Positions 33,173 to 41,976 of a stretch of 64,000 nt of DNA are shown piece after piece (the first letter of the stretch is position 1; each line of letters starts with the position of its first letter). A program made the position numbers and the translations under genes. The notes under the pieces were generated by a model. It did no database searches, was not told the DNA's origin, and saw only the letters and a list, made by a program, of their open reading frames with translations. This DNA is from an uncultured Eubacteriales bacterium. Lineage in GTDB: Bacteria > Bacillota > Clostridia > Peptostreptococcales > Anaerovoracaceae. Where the stretch lies: positions 45,094 through 109,093 of the forward strand of contig UQXL01000005.1 in the NCBI GenBank assembly GCA_900545135.1, given 5' to 3'.

Positions 33173-34213
33173 TTAATCGGCTTTATAAGTCTTCCAGTAT
33201 TTGCTGTACATGTCGTCTCCGTCTGCTCCCAGATTGCGCAGAGTCTCGCAGTTGGCCAGAATATCCTCAGATGGATCGAGCACCGGTTCGTCCACCAGGT
33301 CGGCGAGTTCTTTGTTCGGAATGGCGTAGGTGAGGTATTCAAAATTAGTTTCGGCAGTATCGCCGTCCAGCATGAAGTTTATCCAGGCTTCAGCTGCTTC
33401 CACGTTATTGGCGGTCTTTGGGATGGCCCAGCAGTCGGTCCAGACTTCAGTGCCCTCTTTTGGAATGACGAATTCCAGATTCTCATTATATTCCTTTGAA
33501 TAGATGACTTCGCCCGATGTGATTACAGCCATGGCTGCCGAGTCGCCTATCATCAGCTCTCTGGCGTTATCGTTGGCGAAGCTGTATACCAGGTCTTTCT
33601 GCTCTATGAGGAGATCCGTCATGGCCGAAACTTCTTTTTCGTCAGTGGTATTCATCGAGTATCCCAGCATTTTCGCCGCTATCATATAGCACTCGCGTAT
33701 GGAATTGGGCATTACTATCTTGTCGGCATACTTTTCGTCCCAGAGTATTTCCCATGAGTCCACAGTATCGTCCACCATGGTCTTGTTGTACATGATGCCG
33801 TAGGTTCCCCAGGTGTGAGGTGCTGAATATTTAATGCCCGGGTCGAATTCTTCCATGAAAGGCTTGATATTGTCAGCAATGTTTTCCGCGTTAGGTATAT
33901 TGTCGAAATTTATTTCAGACAGCAGGTCTTCGCTCCTGAGCCTTTCTATCATGTAATCCGACGCACATATCACATCATAGTCGGCGGAATTGTTCTTGAT
34001 TACCGGATACATTTCTTCATTGGTGTCGAAAAGGTCCACGACTACCTTATATCCGGTCTGCTCTTCAAATTCATACTGAAGCTCAGGGTCGAAGTAATCG
34101 CCGAAGCAATAGACATAAAGAGTATTATCCGCTTCAGCGTCTTTCTTGCCGCAGCCGGCAAACATGGTGAAACACATTATGGCGATGAGCGCCGTCGTCA
34201 GAATTTTTTTCAT
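33173..34213 (-). CDS. potD: Polyamine ABC transporter, substrate-binding lipoprotein
   Basis: A 346-residue lipoprotein: signal LTTALIAIMCFTMFAGC with the lipobox cysteine at 20. The spermidine/putrescine-binding fold follows (DTNEEMYPVIKNN, APHTWGTYGIMYNK, DCWAIPKTANN). It catches polyamines outside the cell and hands them to PotBC. Last gene of the operon regulator-potA-potB-potC-potD; it overlaps potC by 4 bp. Confidence 0.92.
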   Translation of the reverse strand: MKKILTTALIAIMCFTMFAGCGKKDAEADNTLYVYCFGDYFDPELQYEFEEQTGYKVVVDLFDTNEEMYPVIKNNSADYDVICASDYMIERLRSEDLLSEINFDNIPNAENIADNIKPFMEEFDPGIKYSAPHTWGTYGIMYNKTMVDDTVDSWEILWDEKYADKIVMPNSIRECYMIAAKMLGYSMNTTDEKEVSAMTDLLIEQKDLVYSFANDNARELMIGDSAAMAVITSGEVIYSKEYNENLEFVIPKEGTEVWTDCWAIPKTANNVEAAEAWINFMLDGDTAETNFEYLTYAIPNKELADLVDEPVLDPSEDILANCETLRNLGADGDDMYSKYWKTYKAD

Positions 34214-34992
34214 AAGTCTTTCCTTTCCTCTTTTTTGTTGCTGATCACATTGACGATAACCAATATAACGAATACAGCCACGAATATCAGCGTCGACAAA
34301 GCGTAAAGCGTAGGCCTTATTCCCACTCTTACCTGGCTGTATATCAGTGTTGAAAGCGTATTTATCCCCGCTCCCCTGGTGAAATGAGTTATCACGAAGT
34401 CGTCCACCGACATGGTGAAAGACAGCAGGAATCCCGAAATTATTCCCGGCATTATATCCGGCAGCACCACCTTGAAAAAGGCATACACAGGCGAAGCCCC
34501 GAGGTCTAAAGCCGCCTCATAAGTGTGGTTCTCCAGCTGCCTGAACTTTGGCATCACCGAAAGTATCACATAAGGTATGCAGAAAGTTATGTGGGCAAAG
34601 AGCACCGTGCCGTAATTCAGCGATATGCCAAACAGCAGGAACGACAGCATCAGGGAAATACCGGTCACTATATCGGCGTTGAGCAGCGGTATGTTGTTTA
34701 TCCCCATGAGAATAGTCTTATGCCTTTCTTTCATCGAATTGATGCCGATGCAGGCGGCCACTCCCACGACGGTCGCAATAACCGAAGCCCAGAAAGCTAT
34801 GGTCACCGTGTTGCCCAGAGCCTCCATGATCTGCCTGCTGGAGAACATTTCTTCATACCATTCCAGCGAAAATCCCACCCAGGCGTTCATGGTCTTGCCG
34901 CCGTTGAAAGACAGCACCATGAGGGTGAATATGGGCAGATATAAAAACAGCATGATGAGGAAGATATATATACCTTTGAAAGCTTTTTTCAT
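34210..34992 (-). CDS. potC: Polyamine ABC transporter permease PotC
   Basis: A 260-residue permease with six membrane segments and the EAA loop (EAALDLGASPVYAFFKVVLPDI) that docks on the ATPase. The pair-specific motif SVDDFVITHF is typical of PotC. Overlaps both neighbours by 4 bp. Confidence 0.92.
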   Translation of the reverse strand: MKKAFKGIYIFLIMLFLYLPIFTLMVLSFNGGKTMNAWVGFSLEWYEEMFSSRQIMEALGNTVTIAFWASVIATVVGVAACIGINSMKERHKTILMGINNIPLLNADIVTGISLMLSFLLFGISLNYGTVLFAHITFCIPYVILSVMPKFRQLENHTYEAALDLGASPVYAFFKVVLPDIMPGIISGFLLSFTMSVDDFVITHFTRGAGINTLSTLIYSQVRVGIRPTLYALSTLIFVAVFVILVIVNVISNKKEERKDL

Positions 34993-35801
34993 AGTACATT
35001 GCCCTCCCCGTTCTTATCAAATTTTTCTATCAGAGCCATGCTTATGACAATGAATATCATCATCACCAGCGAAAGGCCTGCGCCCAGGTTCCAGTTGGAA
35101 CTGGTGGTAAACTCCTGCTCGATTATATTTCCTATCAGGTTCACCTTGCCGCCGCCCAGCATGTTGGAAACGGCGAAAGTCGTAAGGGACGGCACAAATA
35201 CCATCGTTATGCCGCTGACTATGCCCGGAAGCGAAAGGGGCGCTATGACCTTCGTCAGCACCTGCATTCCGCTGGCCCCCAGGTCATATGCCGCTTCTAT
35301 CACATTCTTGTCTATCTTTACCAGGGCGTTGTATATAGGCAGTATCATAAAGGGCAGATAGTCGTAAACCATGCCCAAGACCACAGCCGCCGGCGTGTTT
35401 ATTATATCAAGATGAGGAAGTCCGATAAAATCCAGCACCTGATTGATTATCCCGTTTTTCTCAAGCAATACCTGCCATGCCATGGTTCTGAGCAGGAAAT
35501 TCATCCACATAGGCAGTATGAAGATGAACACCATGAAGCCTTTCTTTCCCAGCTTGCTGTCCTTGAGCACCAGTCCAAGCGGAAAGGCTATTATCAGGCA
35601 TATCACGGTGCTCACCAGCGCAAGTCCCAGCGCCAGAAAGAGCGCTTCCCTGTGCTCCGGCGTAGCGATGGCCAGTATGTTGTCAAGCGTAAAGCTGCCG
35701 CTTCTGTCCGTTATTCCGTAATAGGCTATGACTCCCAGCGGAATCAGCGTTCCGCACAGAATAAACAGGAGAAAAGGGCCGCTGAAAATCTTTTTACTCA
35801 T
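34989..35801 (-). CDS. potB: Polyamine ABC transporter permease PotB
   Basis: A 270-residue permease with six membrane segments and the EAA loop EAAYDLGASGMQVLTKVIAPL. The start is taken at ATG 35801 (MSKKIFSGPF), because the longer frame to 35822 begins inside potA and would add MRRRWHW. Overlaps potA by 8 bp. Confidence 0.9.
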   Translation of the reverse strand: MSKKIFSGPFLLFILCGTLIPLGVIAYYGITDRSGSFTLDNILAIATPEHREALFLALGLALVSTVICLIIAFPLGLVLKDSKLGKKGFMVFIFILPMWMNFLLRTMAWQVLLEKNGIINQVLDFIGLPHLDIINTPAAVVLGMVYDYLPFMILPIYNALVKIDKNVIEAAYDLGASGMQVLTKVIAPLSLPGIVSGITMVFVPSLTTFAVSNMLGGGKVNLIGNIIEQEFTTSSNWNLGAGLSLVMMIFIVISMALIEKFDKNGEGNVL

Positions 35802-36861
35802 CCAGTGCCATCGCCTCCTCATCCTCTGACTGAGGTTTGTTCATTATCTGAATATTTTCCGGCGTAACGCTGATGGACACAGAACCTCCCACAGGATAGC
35901 TCTTGGTGTTCTGCGCCAGCCACTCGAAGCCCCCGGCTTCTATGCACATCTCATAGTGAACTCCGATGAATACGTTGGAGGTCACCACTCCGTCCAGAAT
36001 ACCCTCTCCCGGCTTTCCTATTATGATGTCTTCCGGCCTTATTACGACGTCAACAGGCGTCTTTCTGCCGAATCCCTCGTCTATGCACGGGAAAATCCGG
36101 CCGCATATCTTGACGATCCTGTCTTCCATCATGATTCCGTCTATGATGTTGCTGTCCCCGATGAAGTCAGCCACGAAGGCGTTTTCCGGCTCGTTATAGA
36201 TTTCCTCCGGCGTTCCCATCTGCTGTATATAGCCCTGATTCATCACGACTACCTTGTCCGACATGGTCAGCGCCTCTTCCTGATCGTGGGTAACGTAGAG
36301 GAATGTTATGCCCAGCTCGTTCTTCAGCCTTATCAGCTCATACTGCATCTCCTGTCTCAGCTTGAGGTCCAGGGCGCCAAGGGGTTCGTCCAGCAGCAGG
36401 ACTCTCGGCTCGTTGACGATGGCTCTGGCTATGGCGATACGCTGCTGCTGGCCTCCGGAAAGGGAGTCTACCGAGCGCTTCTCATAGCCGCTCAGGTTTA
36501 CCAGCTTCAATGCGTATTTAATCTTGTCGTTGATATAGTCCTTGCTCTTTTTGCTTATCTTGAGGCCAAAAGCTATGTTCTCGGCGATGGACATGTGGGG
36601 AAAAAGAGCGTATTTCTGAAACACCGTATTTATCTGTCTCTTGTTGGGCTCCAGATTGGTAATATCCTGTCCCTGAAACATCACTCTTCCGGTATCGGGC
36701 GTTTCAAAGCCTCCCAGTATCCTGAGAGTCGTTGTCTTGCCGCAGCCCGATGGTCCAAGGAGCGTTATGAATTCGTTTTCTTTTATTTTGAGATTAAATT
36801 CGTCTAATACCAGTTCCCCGTCAAATGACTTGGAAATATCTATGAGTTCAATTAAAGCCAT
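35794..36861 (-). CDS. potA: Polyamine ABC transporter ATPase PotA
   Basis: A 355-residue ATPase. Walker A GPSGCGKTT, signature LSGGQQQRIAIARAI and Walker B VLLLDEP are intact, and the C-terminal TOBE-like regulatory domain (about 240-345) is present. It powers PotBCD. It starts 10 bp after the regulator gene, so all five genes are probably one transcript. Confidence 0.94.
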   Translation of the reverse strand: MALIELIDISKSFDGELVLDEFNLKIKENEFITLLGPSGCGKTTTLRILGGFETPDTGRVMFQGQDITNLEPNKRQINTVFQKYALFPHMSIAENIAFGLKISKKSKDYINDKIKYALKLVNLSGYEKRSVDSLSGGQQQRIAIARAIVNEPRVLLLDEPLGALDLKLRQEMQYELIRLKNELGITFLYVTHDQEEALTMSDKVVVMNQGYIQQMGTPEEIYNEPENAFVADFIGDSNIIDGIMMEDRIVKICGRIFPCIDEGFGRKTPVDVVIRPEDIIIGKPGEGILDGVVTSNVFIGVHYEMCIEAGGFEWLAQNTKSYPVGGSVSISVTPENIQIMNKPQSEDEEAMALDE

Positions 36862-36870
36862 CTTGTCGTC

Positions 36871-37434
36871 CTAGAAACTCGGCGGAGTGCTCACCCACAG
36901 AATTTCTGCTCCTTTCTTTGAAGTGATGTAATGTTTCTTTTCAGGCGTGTAGTAGAAAGCTTCTCCTGCTTTTGCCTTGTGTTTTTCTTTGCCTATGACT
37001 ATGGTTATCTCGCCCCTGAGCACGTAGCCGAATTCTTCTCCCTCATGTGGATTGTCGGGATAAGTCTCCCCGCCTTCTTCAAGGGTAAGCCTTATCGGCT
37101 CCATGATGTTTTTCTGGGCGTTGGGAATTATCCATTCCGTCTTGTTTTTTAGCTGGTCGTCGATCTTCTCGAAGAAGTCATCGTCTCCGAATACTACCTG
37201 CGCTTTGGTCTCTTCCATGGAAAAGAACTCGTTGATGGACATGCCAAGGCACTGCAGTATGTCCTCCAGCGTCGATATAGAGGGCGATGTAAGGTCGTTT
37301 TCCAGCTGGGAAATGAAACCCTTTGAGAGTTCGCTCCTGTCAGCCAGTTCCTCCTGGGTCAGCCCATTGAGTATTCTTATTTCTCTTATCTTTTTTCCTA
37401 TTTCCATATTACTGATTCTTGGCGCCGGCATCAT
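36871..37434 (-). CDS. XRE-cupin regulator of the pot operon
   Basis: A 187-residue repressor-type protein: N-terminal helix-turn-helix (IGKKIREIRILNGLTQEELADRSELSKGFISQLEND) and C-terminal cupin (about 115-187, with PHEGEEFGYVLRG), the PuuR-type arrangement that senses polyamines or related ligands. The start is ATG 37434 with GGAGC upstream. It heads the potABCD operon, and a palindrome at 37471-37487 is its likely operator. Confidence 0.87.
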   Translation of the reverse strand: MMPAPRISNMEIGKKIREIRILNGLTQEELADRSELSKGFISQLENDLTSPSISTLEDILQCLGMSINEFFSMEETKAQVVFGDDDFFEKIDDQLKNKTEWIIPNAQKNIMEPIRLTLEEGGETYPDNPHEGEEFGYVLRGEITIVIGKEKHKAKAGEAFYYTPEKKHYITSKKGAEILWVSTPPSF

Positions 37435-37470
37435 CTGATTTCGGCTCCGTTTCGTTATAATAAACATAAA

Positions 37471-37487
37471 GTTTAGAAATACTAAAC
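37471..37487. promoter_or_regulatory. Operator-like palindrome GTTTAG-N5-CTAAAC
   Basis: Perfect 6-bp arms (37471-37476 and 37482-37487), about 37 bp upstream of the regulator start, next to the AT-rich promoter. The size suits an XRE dimer, which suggests autoregulation. Confidence 0.55.
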
Positions 37488-37670
37488 CGATTTGCCATAT
37501 ATGATTATATATTAAACTTATAGAAAGTCAAGGGAATATTTTATTTTTTCATATGATTTTCTCGCGGCTGAAAGCTGCTGTGAAAGCTTGCAAAGACTCG
37601 ATTATGCGGGGCATTTTCAAACACAGGTCGGGAAATTTTTCAACCTCTCAATAACCCTGCTACTTTTATG

Positions 37671-37699
37671 GTGACTTTTCCTTTTTTCGGTGCTATAAT
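37671..37699 (+). promoter_or_regulatory. Promoter giving a leaderless transcript for the AEC gene
   Basis: GTGACT (37671-37676), 17 bp, extended -10 TGCTATAAT (TATAAT 37694-37699). The ATG at 37706 starts exactly seven bases after the -10 box, with no ribosome binding site between. Confidence 0.55.
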
Positions 37700-37705
37700 A
37701 ACCTC

Positions 37706-38656
37706 ATGGCTACGATACTATCTAATATTTTATCTATTTTTTTAACAATAGCGGCGGGATTTGCAGCGAGCAAAGCAGGCATAATAAAAAAAGAAGCGGA
37801 CAAGCACTTTGTCACGCTGCTCATGAGTATAACCATGCCCTGCATGATCATAACGTCGATCACCTCCAAGGAATTCAACTCCGATCTGGGTGTGGCAACC
37901 GCTGAAGCTTTCATCTTAGGGGCGCTGTTTTTCGCCTTTACTTTTGCATTGGGATATCTGGTATGCAAGAAGATTCTCAAAGTATCGCCCAAGGAGGATA
38001 TGGGCGTCTATATTCTGGCCTTTTCCAGCATAAACAACGGTTTTATGGGATTCCCCATAACGCAGGCTATCTTTGGAAGCGACATCCTCTACTTCGTCAT
38101 ACTTCATAATATCATGCTCAATCTATACCTGTATTCAGCCGGACCTTTTATACTGAACATGAATTCGGGGAAAGGAAGCTTCAATATAAAATATTTTCTC
38201 AAGACGCTGTGCAATCCTTCGACTATAGCCTCCGCCATCAGCGTAGTTATGCTTTTTGCGGGGCTCCATCTTCCAGCGCTGGCATTCGACACGCTGGACC
38301 TTATAGGAAGTATTACGATTCCTCTCTCGATGCTGCTCGTGGGAGTACAGCTGGCAGACAGCAACATGGCCAGAATAATCAAGAATCGTCATCTGCTGGC
38401 TTCATCAGTGATAAAGATGATTACCGTACCTGTCCTCACTTTTCTGGCTGTCAACTGGCTTCCTGTAGATACAGGAGTCAAGGTTGCCATCATATTCGGC
38501 GGAGCTTTCCCTACCGCTGTCATCACGTCTGCCATCGCGGCCATCGAGGGTAAAAATTCTCTGCTGGCGGCTGAAATAGTCGCGCTCACCACCTTGATTT
38601 CAATTGCTGTAATCCCGGCTACGGCTCTGCTGCTGACTTCGTATTACGGCTTATAG
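37706..38656 (+). CDS. AEC-family transporter
   Basis: A 316-residue membrane protein of the auxin-efflux-carrier family with ten hydrophobic segments, including MPCMIITSI and the broken helix region INNGFMGFP. Bacterial members export or import small carboxylates such as malate. Start ATG 37706; it appears to be translated from a leaderless mRNA. It faces the pot operon across a 240-bp gap. Confidence 0.9.
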   Translation: MATILSNILSIFLTIAAGFAASKAGIIKKEADKHFVTLLMSITMPCMIITSITSKEFNSDLGVATAEAFILGALFFAFTFALGYLVCKKILKVSPKEDMGVYILAFSSINNGFMGFPITQAIFGSDILYFVILHNIMLNLYLYSAGPFILNMNSGKGSFNIKYFLKTLCNPSTIASAISVVMLFAGLHLPALAFDTLDLIGSITIPLSMLLVGVQLADSNMARIIKNRHLLASSVIKMITVPVLTFLAVNWLPVDTGVKVAIIFGGAFPTAVITSAIAAIEGKNSLLAAEIVALTTLISIAVIPATALLLTSYYGL

Positions 38657-38775
38657 GAGTGTCTCCCTGCCGCGCGAAGAGCCCCGCACCTGATTATCAC
38701 CGAGCGTGGGACTCTTTGCGTGCCTTATTCAAACCCTCTTCCTTGTTCCTGACGTTTTTCTTATTTCTTATACTT

Positions 38776-39732
38776 TTAGTACATAATTATCGCTCTGGTC
38801 GGACATACGGGTGCGCAGTATCCGCATGTCAGGCATTTGCTGCCGTCGATTTCCGCCAGACCTCTCTCATTGAAAAACAGCGCCTCTGATTCGCACATGG
38901 TCATGCACGTACCGCATCCCTCGCAGTTGCTTTCCTCTACCAGCATCCTCTTGTTTGAAACGTCGGGATTATATTCAGACGCCATCTCGCCGTCCATATA
39001 GCTCACTATATCGTCTATGTCAGACCGTGAGCCGAAGCCTATCATTACGGAATCTATGCAAGGCTTTGAACATACGAAATCAAGGGCTTTCTGATACGTC
39101 ACGGTCAGATTGCCGCCGCCGAAAGCCTTCATCGCATATATTCCCTTTCCCTTGCTCTTACACTTTTCTATAGCTGAAAGCATCTCCTCCGCAGTTCCCG
39201 CCTCGGAGCCATTTCTTATACCAAGACCGGCATAATTTATCAGCGGAAAGACGACATCACATTCATCGACGTCAGAAATCTGCTCCGTCACATCTACATT
39301 GTGGGTCGAAATTCCTATGGCCTTTACCAGTCCCTTGGCTTTGGCGTCATTCAAAGCTTCCCAGGCCCCCTGTCTTTGAGAAAATCCGCCGCTCCTCACC
39401 TCATGAAGCAGAAAAATCTCTATCACATCTCTGTCTATGCTCCTGCGAGCCTCTTCTATGGCCGCCGCCATGCCATCATAATCATGGGCCAGGCTCTTTG
39501 AGCTTATAACCGGATCGCCTCCCGCTGCGTTTTTTAGCGCTTCTCTTATGTACGGATACGTGTGATAGTACTGCGCCGTGTCGAGAAAATCAATGCCCTT
39601 TTCCAGGGCATATTTTACTATATCAGCGCCTTTGTCAAGCGGCAATGAAAGTTGATTGGGGCCTATGGGCATGACGCCCATGCCTATGCGGCTCACTTTC
39701 AGCTCTGTACTTCCGAGCTGTATTTTTTTCAT
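38776..39732 (-). CDS. Aldo/keto reductase with C-terminal 4Fe-4S ferredoxin domain
   Basis: A 318-residue fusion. Residues 1-250 form an AKR barrel with the tetrad Asp and Tyr (DTAQYYHTY), Lys (ISSKSL) and His (LLHEV). The C-terminus carries two 4Fe-4S motifs, CEGCGTCMTMC and CLTCGYCAPVCP. The ferredoxin part suggests that electrons come from or go to a low-potential carrier instead of only NADPH. Such fusions are frequent in strict anaerobes; the substrate is unknown. Start ATG 39732. Confidence 0.92.
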   Translation of the reverse strand: MKKIQLGSTELKVSRIGMGVMPIGPNQLSLPLDKGADIVKYALEKGIDFLDTAQYYHTYPYIREALKNAAGGDPVISSKSLAHDYDGMAAAIEEARRSIDRDVIEIFLLHEVRSGGFSQRQGAWEALNDAKAKGLVKAIGISTHNVDVTEQISDVDECDVVFPLINYAGLGIRNGSEAGTAEEMLSAIEKCKSKGKGIYAMKAFGGGNLTVTYQKALDFVCSKPCIDSVMIGFGSRSDIDDIVSYMDGEMASEYNPDVSNKRMLVEESNCEGCGTCMTMCESEALFFNERGLAEIDGSKCLTCGYCAPVCPTRAIIMY

Positions 39733-39810
39733 TCTAAATTCCTTTCTTTTTCAATTATAATCTTGTATAATTGAATTGTAAACATGGAAATTTAAGGGGG
39801 AAAAATATTA

Positions 39811-40437
39811 GTGTCAAAGGAACTTCACCTTACGCAGGAGCAGGATTTTGAGAAATTCAGGCACGCCTACAGGGCGGCCATCAAGGAAGTCAGAATAAAA
39901 ATTGAAATTTTAAGCGAAGATTTCGCCGTAAGGCATGACTACAATCCTATCCATCACATGGAGCGAAGGCTCAAGGCTACAGAAAGCATCGAAGAAAAAC
40001 TGCACAGGCTGGGCAAGGAAGTGAGCATCAAGTCGGCCAGGGAAAACATCCATGACATTGCCGGCATACGCGTGGTCTGCAATTTTATCGACGACGTATA
40101 TACAGTGGCCGACATGCTGCTGGGTCAAAACGATGTGCGGCTGATAGAAAAAAAAGATTACATAGTCAATCCCAAAGAAACCGGTTACAGAAGTCTGCAT
40201 CTGGTTGTCTCCGTTCCGGTCTTTCTTCTGGACGGCCGCGAGGAAGTGCCGGTTGAAATCCAGCTGCGCACCGTAGCCATGGATTTCTGGGCCAGCCTCG
40301 AACATCAGCTGAGATACAAAAACGAAAAGTATCATTCTTCGATAGTTGACCTTGAGCTCAAGGCATGCGCAGAAATCAACGCAACGCTCGACAAGAGGAT
40401 GCAGGGGCTCTTCGACGAACTGAACAATATGGAATAG
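39811..40437 (+). CDS. relQ: Small alarmone synthetase, RelQ/YjbM type
   Basis: A 208-residue (p)ppGpp synthetase without the hydrolase domain. Motifs are HDIAGIRVVCNFIDDVYTVADML, KDYIVNPKETGYRSLHLVV, and VEIQLRTVAMDFWASLEHQLRYK with the catalytic Glu/Gln. It makes the stringent-response nucleotide. The start is GTG 39811 behind AAGGGGG. It is a single gene with a good terminator. Confidence 0.92.
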   Translation: MSKELHLTQEQDFEKFRHAYRAAIKEVRIKIEILSEDFAVRHDYNPIHHMERRLKATESIEEKLHRLGKEVSIKSARENIHDIAGIRVVCNFIDDVYTVADMLLGQNDVRLIEKKDYIVNPKETGYRSLHLVVSVPVFLLDGREEVPVEIQLRTVAMDFWASLEHQLRYKNEKYHSSIVDLELKACAEINATLDKRMQGLFDELNNME

Positions 40438-40483
40438 CTGTGTTTCCCTTTCCTGGTCCTTAAGAGAGGCCTTAAGCGCGCAC

Positions 40484-40532
40484 AAAAGCAGGAAGCTGTC
40501 ATGATCGGCAAGCCGCCTGCTTTTATTTTTTT
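40484..40532 (+). terminator. Terminator after relQ
   Basis: AAAAGCAGG pairs with CCTGCTTTT, followed by ATTTTTTT. Confidence 0.75.
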
Positions 40533-40558
40533 CTTTTATTTATAATCGTTTTTATCTT

Positions 40559-41095
40559 TTATCTCGTAACTTCCACGTGGAGCGACTCCATAACGTCGAG
40601 GGCTGCCTGCTGCAGCTTATCGTCGTTGCTTCCCACGCATGAAGCGTCTACCATGATAGGTATGTCAGGTATGGCCGCTTTGGCCAGCGCGATGTTGGAT
40701 ATGACGCAGATATTTGTTACTACGCCTACAAATTCCATGCTTTCATAGTCATCCTTATGCTTGTGCAGGTATTCGCACAACTCGTATGAGCCGAACGTAG
40801 GCTTTGAGAAAACCAAGTCGGAGGATGATTTTAAGTCTTTGATGCTCCCATATAACTGCCAGCCGTCTTCTCCTTCCAGGCAGTGTTCTATGGGAAGATG
40901 CTTTCCCTCCTGGGTATCCATATAGTGGCGGTCATGGGTGTCCATGGTAAAGATAACCTGGCCCTTTTCGCCGAGAGCGTGATACTCCTTTATCTTATCC
41001 GCTATAGGTTTTTCCAGCTTTTCAGCGCCCTCAAATCCCAGAGATCCGCAGACAAAGTCATTCTGATAGTCCACGACTATGAGCAGTTTTTTCAT
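40559..41095 (-). CDS. Cysteine hydrolase (nicotinamidase/isochorismatase-like)
   Basis: A 178-residue hydrolase of the isochorismatase fold. It has the catalytic triad pattern Asp9 (VVDYQNDF), Lys (FSKPTFGS) and Cys (VVTNICVISN). Metal-binding DTHDRHYMDTQEGKHLP fits nicotinamidase (PncA). It may salvage NAD by deamidating nicotinamide; other amides are possible. It lies 24 bp downstream of the second SGNH gene and could be read from the same transcript. Confidence 0.85.
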   Translation of the reverse strand: MKKLLIVVDYQNDFVCGSLGFEGAEKLEKPIADKIKEYHALGEKGQVIFTMDTHDRHYMDTQEGKHLPIEHCLEGEDGWQLYGSIKDLKSSSDLVFSKPTFGSYELCEYLHKHKDDYESMEFVGVVTNICVISNIALAKAAIPDIPIMVDASCVGSNDDKLQQAALDVMESLHVEVTR

Positions 41096-41119
41096 AATTT
41101 CCCTCCTGTTTTAACATTC

Positions 41120-41968
41120 TTAAGCGTCATTTTCTTCAGGCAATATGGCCTGCGTCAGTATCCAGTTGGTCCAGTCGATGTAATACTTGGCGTATATATG
41201 TGTATTGTCGCTGGTATATTCGGCTTTCAGATTTCCCTTTTCATCGTCGAAAATCTTGTTCACGTCTATATAGAAAATCTTTTTGTTGTCTATAAATTTG
41301 GAAATTTCTTCATTCAACTTGTTTATGCGTTCGTTGTTGAAAGTTTTGTCATTGTCGGAACGGGCAGCGGCCACATGAAGATTGGCCTGTATGAACAGGA
41401 GTCCGTCAGGGTTTTTCTCTTTCAGCCATTCCACAAGTTCCTTATATTTTCCTATGGTCTGATCCATGTTGTATCCCAGCTCATTGATGCCGAGCATCAG
41501 ATATATCTTGCCGTAATCTTTCTTGTCCAGCAGCTGCTCCAGCGTGACGCTTCCTACTCCTGCGACCTCTATGCTTTCGTCACGCACTTTGTATGCGTTC
41601 ATTCCGGTGGTGGCAAAAAAATCCGCTCCCTCAATCTGTCCGTATTCCTTAAGTCCTATAGTCCTTGAGTCACCGATAAAAAGCGCGTCGCTGAAGTACG
41701 AGGCGTCAGCTGTGGTAAACTGAGCGTCTTCAGGACTAGGTATCTTATTTTCCGGTTCCTTCGGCTGTTCGGGCTGCTCCGGTTCTTTATTATCTCCCGG
41801 TTCCTCCGCTTTATCGTCCGGTGCGTTGGCTTCTATTCCGTCCTCAGGCACTGGAGAAGCTGGCGTCTTATCATCCAAGAACAAAACCTTATAGGCCAGC
41901 ATCGAAAACACGACCAGGCATGACAGCATCAACAGTATCGAAAAAAAGTATTTAAAGAAATTCTTCAT
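41120..41968 (-). CDS. Membrane-anchored SGNH/GDSL-fold protein, second copy
   Basis: A 282-residue paralogue of the protein at 5592-6395: one N-terminal membrane segment (about 7-29), a Pro/Glu-rich spacer (PEQPEQPKEPE), then the SGNH domain with FIGDSRTIGL, GINELG and DNTH. The Pro/Glu spacer would hold the domain off the membrane. It is coupled to the MBOAT gene (8-bp gap). The acceptor may differ from that of the first pair, because its regulatory neighbours differ. Confidence 0.82.
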   Translation of the reverse strand: MKNFFKYFFSILLMLSCLVVFSMLAYKVLFLDDKTPASPVPEDGIEANAPDDKAEEPGDNKEPEQPEQPKEPENKIPSPEDAQFTTADASYFSDALFIGDSRTIGLKEYGQIEGADFFATTGMNAYKVRDESIEVAGVGSVTLEQLLDKKDYGKIYLMLGINELGYNMDQTIGKYKELVEWLKEKNPDGLLFIQANLHVAAARSDNDKTFNNERINKLNEEISKFIDNKKIFYIDVNKIFDDEKGNLKAEYTSDNTHIYAKYYIDWTNWILTQAILPEENDA

Positions 41969-41976
41969 ATATTCTC

